This document shows, in pieces, positions 33,000-43,399 of a stretch of 64,000 nucleotides of DNA (within the stretch, counting starts at the first letter, position 1; each line of letters opens with the position of its first letter). Source of the stretch: Isoetes taiwanensis (Eukaryota; Streptophyta; Lycopodiopsida; Isoetales; Isoetaceae); assembly GCA_021234155.1 (NCBI GenBank), contig JAJEKV010000079.1, positions 673,395 through 737,394 on the forward strand. The letters run 5' to 3'. Under the pieces are notes generated by a model, which worked only from the letters and a program-made list of their open reading frames with translations, made no database searches and had not been told where the DNA came from. The translations under genes were made by a program, and so were the position numbers.

Positions 33000-35830
33000 A
33001 TGAGAGAAGCAGTTAAACTGATTAAAGATAAGTTGCCCCAGTAAACAATAACATTAGAGTTTGATTGTAACTTTTTATAGGGCCCCATCAATTAGACTAA
33101 ACTTTGAAGAACAAGTTTGGGAAGCCCTTGTAGTGTACGTATTTATACACATTTAATCATCCTCGGCTTGGCACATTACTAACATTCATACTAAAAATGT
33201 TTGAATACAAACTTTGGCCTTTCTTGTGAATTATAAAATCCCCCGTTAGGCGTATTGTGCTTAAAGGCCTTTGGAAGAAATATAGAAAACTAAGGGAGGT
33301 CTACCTTTAAAGCTGTGTGCTAGCTATCACCATTAAGCCCGATCTTTTGTTGCTTTGATATCTCTTACATTTTTTGGCCAAATCGACAATGGTCAAATAC
33401 TAGGAATATATGGTAGTGGAGCAAATACACCTTGAACATTTGACGATTGCCTTTTTGAGGCATTTAATGAATAAGAGTTTACCTATGAAATTCTATGACC
33501 ATTCGTAATTATTATTTTTAGTATTACTCTCTCTTAGATTTAGGAGACAGAAATCTCTCGACCATAGTACACCCGGACTTAATTGCGGTGCGGTAAAACG
33601 TAAAGATAAAGTTTAGAGCGGGAGGATCTTTTGCATGAGATCTACTTAAACATCTCAATAGGAATTACGCTCTAAAAACCAACAAACTTTGTACAATCGG
33701 TGTGCTGTTTTTGGATCATCCTACCTTGTATGATTATGGCACCAAAGCGTGGACACTGGGCGCCCTCCGGGATCGAAAAATATAAGAGGAAGAGGCAATC
33801 CTTTTGGGCCAAGAAGAACGTCTCCACCGCCAAACTAGGAATGCACAGTACCAATATTTTCAAAAAGATGTTTGATGCGTAATGCTACAACAAGAAATGC
33901 GGCTTTGAGAATCTGAGAACCGGTCTACAACAATCCTTGTGATTGACTTGGAAACAAATCAGGGAGGTCGCTGACTGAACACGGAGGCGATCTAAATGAG
34001 GTCTTCTTTCATTTGCTTTAACTTGAGATTCAAATGGGCCTTCTGTGTAAACGCTTGGTAGACTTTTAGCCAGACATAAAATGGGTTCTAAGGGAATTCA
34101 TACAGCTTTAGAAAGTCTATTTAACCCAACAATCTCTGGCTCTCTGGCTGATAATGATTATCTAAGTATCCCAAGGAAAGGTTCGGATGCTAAGGAGGAG
34201 ACTAGAGCATTCAGAAATATGCCCTTTACCACCTTCTACTTATTGTTATTGTTCTTTGGAATTGCATGTAAACTCCCATACTAATCTACCATTTCGGATT
34301 TATCATTTTTGGAGAATAGAACAGAACAGCATCTAGGGGTTTTTCACAGGTGCAACACATCATTTCCGCTGGTTTCTATGGCTTATTTACAGGTGGTCAT
34401 ATCAGAGACAATTAATAATATTTAACTAGTATCAGCCATGATCAGCATAAAGGTTTATCTAGTTTAGTATGCTGACAGGTTGCTTCTGAAACCTTTATCC
34501 ATTAAACTTGTCTATTATTCCATTTGATGCTAACAATCTTTTTATTATTAGGAAGATGTCGATTTTAAAACTTACCGTTTTAGTTACTGATTATTGGTTT
34601 ATTTCTCAAACTTTTAAGGAAACGGATAAAAACATGGTTTGTCTTAAACTTACACTAGGCACTTCATGCTTACCCTTTTTAGGCTAGCATTATGATTGAT
34701 TTGGCTGCAGGTAACACGTCAAACCTACCTTAATTTTGTTTGGGCTTTGCAAAATGGTGGAGTAGTTCGGGACTGGAGGAGCTGACCTGACATTCAGCCC
34801 TTGGAAACTCTTCACGCCTTTTTCATGTTCTTTCTTTTGTTGATACTCTATACTATATTTTCAACTTAGTTCAAGTGTAGTACTCTGAATTTTTGTAGCA
34901 AATACCTTAAAGTTCTGTTGCTCGGATTTTTCTACACGGCCATAAGATAGTAATCTTGAAGGATACATTTATGATAGTAATATTTACGTGTATTACGGCT
35001 TTGTAATACCAAGGCAGTTCAAAAATAAAAAGAAAAACATTTTTGAAAACATGATCTCGGATCTATTTATGATAATGGTTTCCTTTTCTAGCAGTTGTGC
35101 TTAGGAATAGGTCCTGATTTCATACACATCCGCATTGGATAACCTCTGTTAAATAGAAGCAGGATTTAAGTACATTATATTTTGCTTCACGTTTCTTACA
35201 ATAATCCCATATTTCTGGTATAAGTTCTGGAATTAACCTATGGTTTAATAAAATATGCACTGGTCTTGATCTGATCTTGCTTTTACCATAGTTCAGTCAT
35301 GATTAAGCCTGCCACACAATCCTGAGTCAAGAGGATACTTACATTTCATAAGAATGAAGGCTAGAAATTATCTACCGCTGATAAACAGAACCTGAAGACT
35401 AGTAGTTTGGGGTTTGATTGATTCAGCTTTCGACTTTGTAAGGCTCCAAAAGAGTTTTAACTAACAGCTAATTTTTTTCCACTTTGGAAAACTTAATAAA
35501 CAGGATATTGCAACTGCACAAAGGAAACTAGTTCTTTGAGGCTTGATTTCTCAGCTTCCTTGTTCTTGGGACCTTTATTGGTTGTATGTATATCTCTAAG
35601 TCTCTGCAAATTTTGTATGGTCATTGCTTGGTTCAGCTCCCTACTTTACACATCATTCGATGTACCTTAACTATGCTATACGTAGGTTTTGTTTGCCTCT
35701 GTATCAACATATGTGTGTGCCAGATGAAGGGTGTGGGCCTGGTTTAAACCAGGACAGACAAATTCTCAATTTCTAACTAGGTTTAGTTCTTGAAGTATAG
35801 TATTTGCTAGATTAGACCCTAGCAAGTATT
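33000..35830. other. Interior of the inverted-repeat unit, no recognised gene
   Basis: A/T-rich, intron-like sequence without long open frames. I see no transposase motifs, tRNA or tandem repeats. Confidence 0.35.
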
Positions 35831-35834
35831 TTGT

Positions 35835-36320
35835 AAAATTTTTTTTAATATAACAATCAACACACAACTACCATTAACATTATTAACATAAACCATTGCA
35901 TTTAGCACATTTAAATTAAAATCCCCCTTAAACCCCCTTTGGTTTGGGTGCATATTCACACGGGGGTGACTCCGGGCAGCGAGAGCCCTCATAATTGTAT
36001 TTTGCACGTACGAAATCAACACCATATAGTATTCCGCTTGAAATCTTATAGTATTTTGCGAATCTTGTTATACAGTATAGCAAATTTTGTACTTGCACAC
36101 CCCACAAACGAGGAACTTTACGTACGGTGTAGATTAAGGAATAAGGGATGAATATGCCTATCCAACAGCTCTCGTTGCCCGGAGTCACCTTCCGTGTGAA
36201 TATGCACCCAAACCAAAGGGGGTTTAAGGGGGATTTTAATTTAAATGTGCTAAATGCAATGGTTTATGTTAATAATGTTAATGGTAGTTGTGTGTTGATT
36301 GTTATATTAAAAAAAATTTT
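35835..36320. repeat. Fold-back element with about 150-bp inverted arms
   Basis: Arm 35835-35985 is the reverse complement of 36169-36320 with only a few mismatches; both contain CCAAACCAAAGGGGG (or its complement), GTGTGAATATGCACC and CTCTCGTTGCCCGGAGTCAC-like strings. The 183-bp loop contains CGTACG, CCCCACAAACGAGGAAC and TTAAGGAATAAGGG. The transcript would fold into one very long hairpin. A relative with one arm is at 16290-16680. Confidence 0.88.
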
Positions 36321-36376
36321 GGGCCCTTCGGGCCCTAAATAAAGCAAACATAGGTAAACTTTATGGCCCTAAATAT

Positions 36377-36965
36377 GCCCTTAATTTATGATATTCAAGG
36401 GTCCTTTTAAAACATAGCATTTCAGGAATAGCACCTTGTGTACTTATAGATGGCAAGATATTTTGGACAAGCACAGTGCTTTTTACTGCTTCTTCCCAAA
36501 GGAAATTTGGTAAGCCTGAGAATTTGAGAATGCTCCTTACTGCATTTAAAATAGTTCTATTTTTTTCTTTCAGCAATTCCATTTTATTGGGGGGAGTATC
36601 TGCATGTGAGTTGCCTTTTGATTCCCTTTCTCTTGCAGTATTGCTTAAACTCACTTGTGAGGAATTCTCCTCCTCTGTCAGAACGTAGGCATTTGACCCT
36701 TCTCCCTGTTTCAGTTTCAACCTCATTAACATACTATTGGAAAGTCTCAAATGTAGCATCCTTAGTCTTCACACTTTGGTTTTCCTACTAAAATCATCTA
36801 TCAGTGTCATGAAATATCTTTTTCCAGACAGACTAGTTATATTCAATAGTCCACACGGATCAGTGTGAACCAAATCAAGAATTCCCTTAGCCTTTTTGTA
36901 TGATTTTCTGAATGGCAACCTGCTGTGCTTTCCAAGAATGCTCCTGCACAATACCTTGCATGCTT
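36377..36965 (-). pseudogene. Copia integrase
   Basis: The minus strand reads CRSILGKHSRLPFRKSYKKA and VHTDPCGLLNITSLSGKRYF with TLIDDFSRK (36951-36770), the first part of the integrase core including H-T-D. It continues with LKEKNRTILNAVRSILKFSG, LPNFLWEEAVKSTVLVQN and EYHKLRA (about 36610-36377), where the composite insertion begins. Two frames are used, so at least one shift is present. Confidence 0.85.
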
Positions 36966-38034
36966 GTCTTTTTCAGCTATATCAAACCCTTCTCAACTAG
37001 CAATTCAACAATTTTAATATTAACATGACACAACCTTTTATGCCATGTCTTAGTAGTTCGACAACTTACATGATTGATAGTGGGTATGAAATGATTATAG
37101 TCATTCTTGACTTTGCTTAAAGAAAGTACTTCAGACATACTTACCTCATCGTTCTCATCTTCTTCCTCTTCTTCAGTATGAGGATCTCGTGCAAGACTTA
37201 GTGTTGGATTGCCTCTGGCTGCACCCCTTTCTCTGTTTCTATATTCCCTTTGATTCTTGTCCATTCCTTTCCCTTTTGCAAGTTGTCCCTTGGGACTTGG
37301 ACAGTTTGAAGCTAGGTGCCCCTTCCCTTCACAATTATAGCAGATAATATCTTGTTCTATTTTGGACAATCTGTCTTGAGGTGTCCAAAGCTGTCACAAA
37401 TGTAGCAGGGTCCTATTTTCTTTCCTCCATTGAAATTATTGTTCCTTCTTGATTTATACTTGCCAGCAAATAAGACTTCAATATTGTCATCATTGTCATC
37501 ACCTAGTTTCCCTTGTTCAAATTCAATCCTTAATATTTTGATAGCATGCTCTTTTGCCTTAGCTACATTCCTTAGAAGCGTGGCAAGGTGAGCATTGCGT
37601 GAGACTGCCCTAGATATTGCTAGTAGCTGATACTCCTCATTAAGAACAACCCCTGCTCCTTCCAAATCTGCAATAATGGAGTCAATCATGCATGTCCACA
37701 TTTCCTTTGGAGTCATACCTCTAAGTTTCAGTTTTATAGTTGTACCAATTTTAGAGCAAGTGATTGTCTGAGCTTCCATTATTTTCATGGTTTCATCTGC
37801 AGCAAAGTATGTTGTTGTTGTGTCAGCAACAATTCTTCTTATAGCACTACCTGCACCTCCACATACTGTGGATTCTTCAGCTTTTGTGCCGGAGCTACAT
37901 CCCCCTGCACTTACCGTCTATAATTTTTCAAATTCTAGCACTTGTCTAATGCCTTGCTTCCAAATCTGAAAGCCTCCTTCACCCTTGAATACTTCTATAG
38001 AATTTAAGAGATTAGCACCAAATCTAGTAGACAT
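36966..38034 (-). pseudogene. Copia gag and pre-integrase region
   Basis: ATG at 38034 starts MSTRFGANLLNSIEVFKGEG and a stop follows after about 38 codons. The main gag frame resumes at 37788 (KIMEAQTITCSKIGTTIKLK ...). It ends in a zinc knuckle CYICDSFGHLKTDC (about 37410-37370). A second knuckle CYNCEGKGHLASNC follows at about 37345-37300 in another frame, then TWHKRLCHVNIKIVELLVEK (about 37050-36990), the GAG-pre-integrase motif. An acidic repeat (EEEEEDENDE) sits between. Gag would form the virus-like particle that packages element RNA. Confidence 0.85.
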
Positions 38035-38036
38035 TG

Positions 38037-38058
38037 TGCAACCTGGCTCTGATACCAA
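38037..38058 (-). promoter_or_regulatory. Copia primer-binding site (initiator tRNA-Met)
   Basis: On the minus strand, directly 3' of the right LTR, TTGGTATCAGAGCCAGGTT matches the standard plant copia primer site complementary to the 3' end of initiator tRNA-Met. Confidence 0.9.
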
Positions 38059-38662
38059 TGAAAGAATCTAATAGAGTAACTAACACCAAGTTATGCAATC
38101 TTAGGAATCATAGAGGTCATTAGCATACAACTTGAATAACTTGAAATAATCACACAAGCATATATAAGTAATATTTTAACCATTGAACATTCACTATTCA
38201 AATGGTTATGATCGAATTACTATAGAAGTTGCATTGTCTCCTTGAACAGCCCAGGTACGATCCAATTATACTTGAATCATCCACTTCTACAGTTACATAG
38301 CCTTTTACAAGTTCTATTTCATTTATTTTGGTCGATACGGCCGCTGTGCCGGACCGACTAGTTCCAAGATCGGTTCCCTCCTTGGCACCTTCAATCAACC
38401 CAGTGCACGTCATAAACTTCTAATTTAAATTCAACCTTCTACAATAGTATCGTGCTGGATATTCTTAGAACAAACATGCAATATAACCATTGAACCTTAA
38501 TAATATAATGTCTAAGCCCCAAGGTTCAATATCATTTAAGTCCAGGTTCCCTTGTATATGTTTTTCTTCATCTGACATCCTGCAACTGCAAATCTCAAGT
38601 TATATGCTAGCCCTGATTATGCAATCTGCTACAAGTTCTGATATACATGATAATATTCATCA
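38059..38662 (-). repeat. Copia 5' LTR
   Basis: 604 bp, paired with 28350-28945. It would carry the promoter and polyadenylation site for the element. Followed by the target duplication CCAAC (38663-38667). Confidence 0.9.
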
Positions 38663-38667
38663 CCAAC

Positions 38668-38854
38668 CTCATCTCCATGGTTCACGCATTGCTATTGCAG
38701 CCATAAACCATCATGCGAAACGAATAATTAGTGCCTGCCACTCTAATGCATTATATTCTGAGCCTCCATAGATCATCAAAGGAATAACTGTACCGAAGCG
38801 AACTTAAACATCTTGGGCAATGAATAACCCTCTTCCAGCATCAGGCATTGTTGG
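38668..38854 (-). pseudogene. SET domain, N-terminal half (CACTA gene)
   Basis: An acceptor-like AAAATAG precedes an exon at 38854 reading MPDAGRGLFIAQDV, a stop, then FGTVIPLMIYGGSEYNALEW and, after a second stop, REPW near the copia junction. A-G-R-G-L-F-x-A-x-D-V...G-T-V-I is the hallmark start of SET domains. It joins 28344 across the copia element without loss of bases other than the 5-bp duplication. The upstream exon at 39413-39129 ends in CAG/GTTAGT with compatible phase. Two stops and probably one frameshift show decay. Confidence 0.8.
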
Positions 38855-39128
38855 CTATTTTATTATATATCGACTGAATTCCCTCATCTAAACTCGGTAA
38901 TTGACCATTAAACAAACCCATGCTTTATTAATTTCTCAACCTATAATATAGTTTCTACTTTTACTAACAACATCCATATGCAAGTTCTTATGGGTCATAT
39001 AACGAGAGTTACTCTGTACAGAACCTATCTCATCATCTGTTAGAATACCAATAGATATCTTTTATAATGCAAACAACAAGTAATATGCATATTCTAATGG
39101 TTCGTGTAGAACTAGTAGAATTACTAAC

Positions 39129-39413
39129 CTGTCCTTCTGGCGGAGCCGAATTGTAAGGTATACCAAAACGACTATAAAAGGTTTCAAGAGCTTTCCAATA
39201 GGTACCAAATGACTTAAGATGCTGCTCAATCGTCGTAGGCAATTGATTATATTGGCCCACACAAGATGCACACCAGCATAGTTCAAACTCATCAGCATGA
39301 TGTCCTGTGGGAGCTCGTGATATTGCACTAGGATCTAGCATACCTGCATCAACAAGCTCTTTCAATTCTTTTCTCCTAATGATTGTAGGCAAATCAGCAA
39401 ATAGGTCGTCCAT
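39129..39413 (-). pseudogene. First exon of CACTA gene, transposase-associated domain-like
   Basis: From ATG 39413 the exon encodes 95 residues: MDDLFADLPTIIRRKELKEL, then ELCWCASCVGQ and TIEQHLKSFGTYWKALETFY. The C-x-C-x-x-C followed about 14 residues later by H-L...G...W/Y matches the layout of the zinc-binding transposase-associated domain found at the start of TNP2 proteins. It ends in GGACAG/GTTAGT, a good donor. It lies 90 bp inside the right subterminal repeats, where a CACTA gene should start. No stops are seen. The domain assignment is by pattern only. Confidence 0.55.
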
Positions 39414-39503
39414 GGTGCCTAAGAGAGAAGTTGAATGCCTCAAGTGCTTATAAGCACTCAAATGGGCACCTAGGAGAAGAACTCAAATGGGCTCAACTGT
39501 TTG

Positions 39504-39780
39504 TACCGCGTTACAAAATATTAACATTTGTCACAAGTTACAAATAACACTTGTAATGCATTACAATTTTTAATGGTTGTCACACGTTACAAATTCCCAT
39601 TACAAAATAAACATGTTTGTTACGCGTTACGAACATGTTCCTACATATTTTAGTAAAATGTTACAACTATATAACGTGCCACTCGTTACAAAATTTTATG
39701 TCTTGTGTCATGTGTGATAAATCTAAAATTGCATTGCAAATTAATATGCATCACAAATCAATATGTTACAAACCCCCATT
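39504..39780. repeat. Right subterminal TGTAAC/GTTACA repeats of the CACTA element
   Basis: More than ten GTTACA/TGTAAC-type hexamers including CGCGTTACAAAATATTAAC and TGTCACACGTTACAAAT. The first 155 bp are repeated at 40668-40843, outside the element. Confidence 0.75.
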
Positions 39781-39796
39781 AGCCCTTGTAGTAAGA

Positions 39797-40665
39797 ATAG
39801 CTCCAGAAGTCATTTCCAAAAGCCTGCGATGAACTGAATCCACGACCAATGTTGATAGTGTCCAAAAATCCATGAAGTTGGACTACTTCACAAAGAAGAA
39901 AGTTAGTTGTTTTCTCGCTGATGATAATGATGTTGCAAGGAGTAAAATGAGCCATCTTAGAGAAACGATAAACAATAACTATGATGGCATCATGACCTCG
40001 AGATAGTGGCAATTCCAAAATAAAACTCACAAAAATACTCTTCCAAGATCCATCTAGAATAGGTAGTGGATAAAGAAGACCATGAGGAAGACGTCTCGGA
40101 ACCTTCGCTTGAAAGTAGATGTCACGAGATTAAATGTCCAACCATCGGGAAGTCCGACAATAAGCCTAGAGAATCTAAAGCATAAAAGCACCATCTGGAA
40201 CATATAGAAGTTCATCGCAGAGCAGAAGTCCATTTTGAATGTCAAAACGATCATAGTCCGACCACATTTTCTGAGAAGATGATGCTGAGCCAAGATGTGA
40301 AAATACATCTTGAGCCAATTGATCTGAAGGTAGAGATACTCGAAGTGACTCTAACAAAGATGTATCATGAGGCCTCTTAAATAAAGTGATGGCAATAAGC
40401 TAGAACTGATCAGGCCCTAAAATAACCTGTGATTGATGATCAAATGCGAGATTTTTCAACTTAGGCTCAAGGAAGGAATGTCGAGACAAGGCATCAGGCT
40501 TCGCTTGGAGAAGTCCAGATTGGTACTTAATCAAGAAATCAATGCGAAATAATTCTTGAGTATGCCATCGAACCTTGACAGTTGAGCACTTGAGCAGATT
40601 AAAAATATTTTAGATTTTGATGATCAATATAGACTGTGACCTTATGAGGGGATCCTTTCAAAAAA
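39797..40665 (-). pseudogene. Ty3/gypsy element A: RNase H end and integrase N-terminal part
   Basis: The minus strand from 40665 reads PHKVTVYIDHQNLKYF (RNase H), further RNase H and C-terminal sequence through to about 40440, then NGLLLCDELLYVPDG (40230) and FILELPLSRGHDAIIVIVYR with FSKMAHFTPC and VVQLHGF (40030-39860), the integrase core. It stops at the CACTA right end (39793) next to FW, and continues at 14465 on the other side. Several stops and shifts are present. Confidence 0.85.
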
Positions 40666-40667
40666 CA

Positions 40668-40843
40668 TTTTGTAACGCGGTATAAAATATTAACATCTGC
40701 CACAAGTTACAAATAACACTTGTAATGCATTACAAATTTTAATGGTTGTCACACGTTACAAATTTCATTTGTAACCCATCACAAAATAAACATGTTTGTT
40801 ATGCATTACAAACGTGTTCCTACAGATTTTAGCAAAATGACAG
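40668..40843. repeat. Partial duplicate of the CACTA right subterminal region
   Basis: Matches 39504-39660 at roughly 90% with the same order of TGTCACANGTTACAAAT and GTTACANACGTGTTCCTACA motifs. It breaks off at TTTTAGCAAAATG, where plus-strand gypsy sequence begins. It sits within gypsy element A, whose RNase H codons end at 40665. Confidence 0.75.
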
Positions 40844-42690
40844 TACAAGCAGCTAGTTATGTGGTGCATAAAGCTATTCTTTATAAGAAGACTATGGAAG
40901 GCCTCTTGTTGAGTTGTGCCACTAGTCAGTTTGTTACAGCAAGCACATGATTGTTAGGGGCATTTTGCAACTACAACATCTAGGAATATCCTTTATTGGG
41001 GGTATTATTGGCCAGCTCTTTACAAAGATACTAGAGACTTTGTGACCAAATGTGAAAAGTGTCAGAGGCACAAGCAATTTACAGGCCATAATAATATGCC
41101 ATTCCATCCTATTTTGAGCGTTGGTCTATTTTATATGTGGGAATTGGATTACATTGGGCCTATGAACCCTCCATCTTCTAAAGGTCATAAGTATATCTTG
41201 GCAGCCACATGCATGTTTACGAAGTGGGTAGAAGCAAAGCATGTTACAGAAAGTACCACAATAAGCTTTCTTTATCACAATTTGATTTCTTGGTTTGGTG
41301 TTTCAACCATTCTTTTGTCTGATCAGGGAACTCATTTCATGCAGTTAACAAAAAAGATTGGTGTTCAACGTGTGCAAGCTTCTGTTTATTATCCATAAAG
41401 AAATGGGTAAGCTGAGTCTATTAACAAAATTCTAAAATTCATCTTGGCTAAAACAATGAAGGATAATCAAAGAAATTGGCATGAAGCTTTGACTGGTGCC
41501 GTATAGAGTTTTAGGTGTACTTACAAGTTGGCTATATGATTTACACCATTTAAATTGGTTTATGGAGTGCAAGCTGTAATGCCTATTCATTTGAACATTC
41601 CTTTGTGTTCATTTGTGGAGCTACCTTATTATGAGAATTTATGAGAAGTTCCATCTCCAAATCAAGTGCATAATATGATAGATGATTTGCTGCAATTGCA
41701 AGAGATGAGACAAGAAGCAACAGACTTGAATATGAGGCATAAACAAAAAGTAAAGCTGATCAAAGATAAGTTACAGGTTGTCAATCCATTGGAGGAAGGG
41801 CAATTGGTTTTGTGCAGGACCACTAAAAAGCATCTATCTAAATTTCAAAGCCCATGGGAAGGCCCATTTCTGATTGATAAAGAGGTACCAGGTGGGGCTT
41901 TCTACTTGATGACTCCAGAAGGGGAATTGTTGCCTAATTCTAGAAATGGCAAGGGCCTCAGGCCTTATTTTGAAAGAGAAGTGCTATTCTAAGGGATTCA
42001 TATTTGGCATAGCTCTAATTATAGGGGATTGATGAAGAATATTTGGGTTACAATTGATCATTTTTCTGTAAAAATAGAGGGCGCAGTTCAATAATATATG
42101 ATCTATCCTACATCAATGGATGTATTTCAGCCATATGAATGCAAAGAACCATGGTGCAGGTCAAAAGAGCTCTGGAACTCAAGATATTAGCTTTCAAAGT
42201 TTGTCATAGTTACAGAGGCTATGTTTCATCACAGTTGGACCAATTTGCTTTATACCAGTTATTTGGGATTTTTTAGGAGGTTATATTGCTTTTCTAAACA
42301 TCCATGTAATTGCGTCATTTGGGGACATGTCCCAAGGACCATACTAGTTTATTTTGTTGTGGGTTCTCCGCCACGGAGTGGCACATTTTTCCACCATTGC
42401 TGGGGTGGTATAGGAGACCGTATACATGGTTGTAGATGAGAGGTATATACACATGTATGTACACACATGCAGGGGTGGAAGAGATATGCACGTATGCATT
42501 GTGTACATGGGGATCTATTGTGAGATGAGAGTGTAATCTGAGTAGGGGAAGAAAACAGAGACGGTGTATGAAAGAGGGGTTATCTTGATCTAGCTATGGA
42601 GATTATGAGTCTTTATGGTGTGCATTACATAGATCTAGCAGATTGAAGCTTGGATTATTGGTTTTGCGTCCTTCTTGCAAGGTTGGAGTT
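40844..42690 (+). pseudogene. Ty3/gypsy element B: integrase and 3' end, truncated
   Basis: Plus strand: ILYKKTMEGLLLSC (about 40875), then CEKCQRHKQFTGH (zinc-binding end) and the integrase core ELDYIGPMNPPSSKGHKYIL, FTKWVEAKHVTE and STILLSDQGTHFM (41042-41395). After a stop come AESINKILKFILAKTMKDNQ and a C-terminal part KVKLIKDKLQVVNPLEEGQL with PWEGPFLIDKE, ending at 41992. 42000-42690 is non-coding, may include the 3' LTR and ends CTCTAACA. It differs from element A in sequence and is in the opposite orientation. Its 5' part is missing. Confidence 0.82.
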
Positions 42691-42696
42691 TAGGCT

Positions 42697-42905
42697 CTAA
42701 CAGTGGGCAAGAAGTGGTGCTATGGTGAAAGCATTTAAGATAATGAAATCAGTTTCTGATTCCACGCTCCATTCAGATGGCGGTGTGTCAAAGAAAGGGC
42801 AAATTTCTGAATAATTCCAAATAAAGCGTCGATAAAAGTTAAAGACTTCATGAGGAGAGATACGATAACTAAAAAATTGTATAGTATCTTGATTGGACTG
42901 ATACT
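42697..42905 (-). pseudogene. Ty3/gypsy element A: reverse transcriptase, distal part
   Basis: Minus frame with FSYRISPHEVFNFYRRFIWN and NAFTIAPLLAHC, the F-Y-R-R-F-I and A-P-x-L-x-H segments that follow the gypsy catalytic region. It is bounded by element B on one side and a LINE 3' end on the other. Confidence 0.8.
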
Positions 42906-42907
42906 TC

Positions 42908-43396
42908 TCATGAGATGGGAAAATGGATTGGGGAGCTGCGTCAGGAGAGGCTTTGTCAATGCTGCCAGGTTGGAGCTGTAGAAGACGAATGCTACACCCT
43001 TCAGAGTTGTCCGGCATATGATGACATTCGGATACGCTATGCTGAGCTGGTCCGTCCTGGACAGCCCCCGCATGAGATGCTGAGCACGAGCTTGGTACGG
43101 AGGTTGGGCTCATACATTCAAGAGATCATGGATCGCCATGATCAACTCGGTCCTCGGGCACTTACCTGATATATGTACATAGTTTTGTCTACATTTGTAT
43201 TTATATTTGTATTTGTATTTGTATAGTTTGACAGCAAAGCTATTCCTGTCACGGTTTTTTCCCAAACAACCCTTTAGGGCGGAGAGGGGGTTTTTTAACC
43301 TGGACAGTAATACGCTTACTGTGCCTCCTGTTTGGGTCCCATAGGCCAATTGGTCTCCGTGGACGACAAAAACTCTATTCTGTTCTATTCTCAAGT
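42908..43396 (+). mobile_element. LINE-3 of window: 5'-truncated 3' end
   Basis: The plus strand encodes GKWIGELRQERLCQCCQVGA and VEDECYTLQSCPAYDDIRIR (zinc knuckle, 42915-43169), stops, then has a (TTTGTA)n run (about 43190-43225), AACCCTTTAGGGCGGAG, GTTTGGGTCCCATAGGCCA, GGTCTCCGTGGACG and TCTATTCTGTTCTATTC (43373-43392). It matches LINE-2 over its last 400 bp. It interrupts gypsy element A's reverse transcriptase. Confidence 0.88.
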
Positions 43397-43399
43397 TTC

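Larger units (their letters stand above)
31054..36372. mobile_element. Composite insertion in the copia pol gene, ATAT duplications
   Basis: Copia codons end at ATAT 31050-31053 and resume after ATAT 36373-36376; the protein reading on the two sides is HKLRAY and YGCLTF, adjacent positions of the copia integrase. A third ATAT at 32907-32910 divides the insert into 31054-32906 and 32911-36372. The second part has its own terminal inverted repeats. The left end (GTAGCATAATAACAGGGGGT) matches the start of the tRNA-like repeat for about 22 bp and then diverges. Two successive insertions at ATAT sites is the simplest reading. Confidence 0.65.
32911..36372. mobile_element. Transposon-like unit with 41-bp terminal inverted repeats, 3.46 kb
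   Basis: TTAGGGCCATAAAGTTTACC followed by TATGTTTGTTTTATTTAGGGC at 32911-32951 is inverted at 36332-36372 with one mismatch. ATAT borders both sides. No transposase is recognisable inside; short open frames at 33672-33882 and 34081-34284 have no motif. The last 540 bp is the fold-back element. It may be a non-autonomous element that either contains the fold-back family or is its full-length form. Confidence 0.65.
28350..38662 (-). mobile_element. Ty1/copia retrotransposon, complete with both LTRs
   Basis: LTRs at 28350-28945 and 38059-38662 begin and end TG...CA. CCAAC flanks the element at 28345-28349 and 38663-38667, a perfect 5-bp target duplication. The primer site next to the right LTR reads TGGTATCAGAGCC on the minus strand, complementary to initiator tRNA-Met. 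A purine tract (GAAGGGAGAA) precedes the left LTR. Gag, pre-integrase, integrase, reverse transcriptase and RNase H all lie on the minus strand in copia order. It inserted within the SET-coding exon of the CACTA gene. A 5.3-kb composite insertion (31054-36372) interrupts the pol gene. Confidence 0.93.

Noticed and set aside
33530-33660. Possible organelle-derived sequence (GCGGTGCGGTAAAACGTAAAG)
   Set aside because: No continuous plastid or mitochondrial gene could be read and no flanking organelle gene is present.
39504-40843. The two TGTAAC blocks (39504 and 40668) as LTRs of one retroelement
   Set aside because: The sequence between them is gypsy A coding in its normal order, there are no TG...CA ends, and the first block is explained as the CACTA end.
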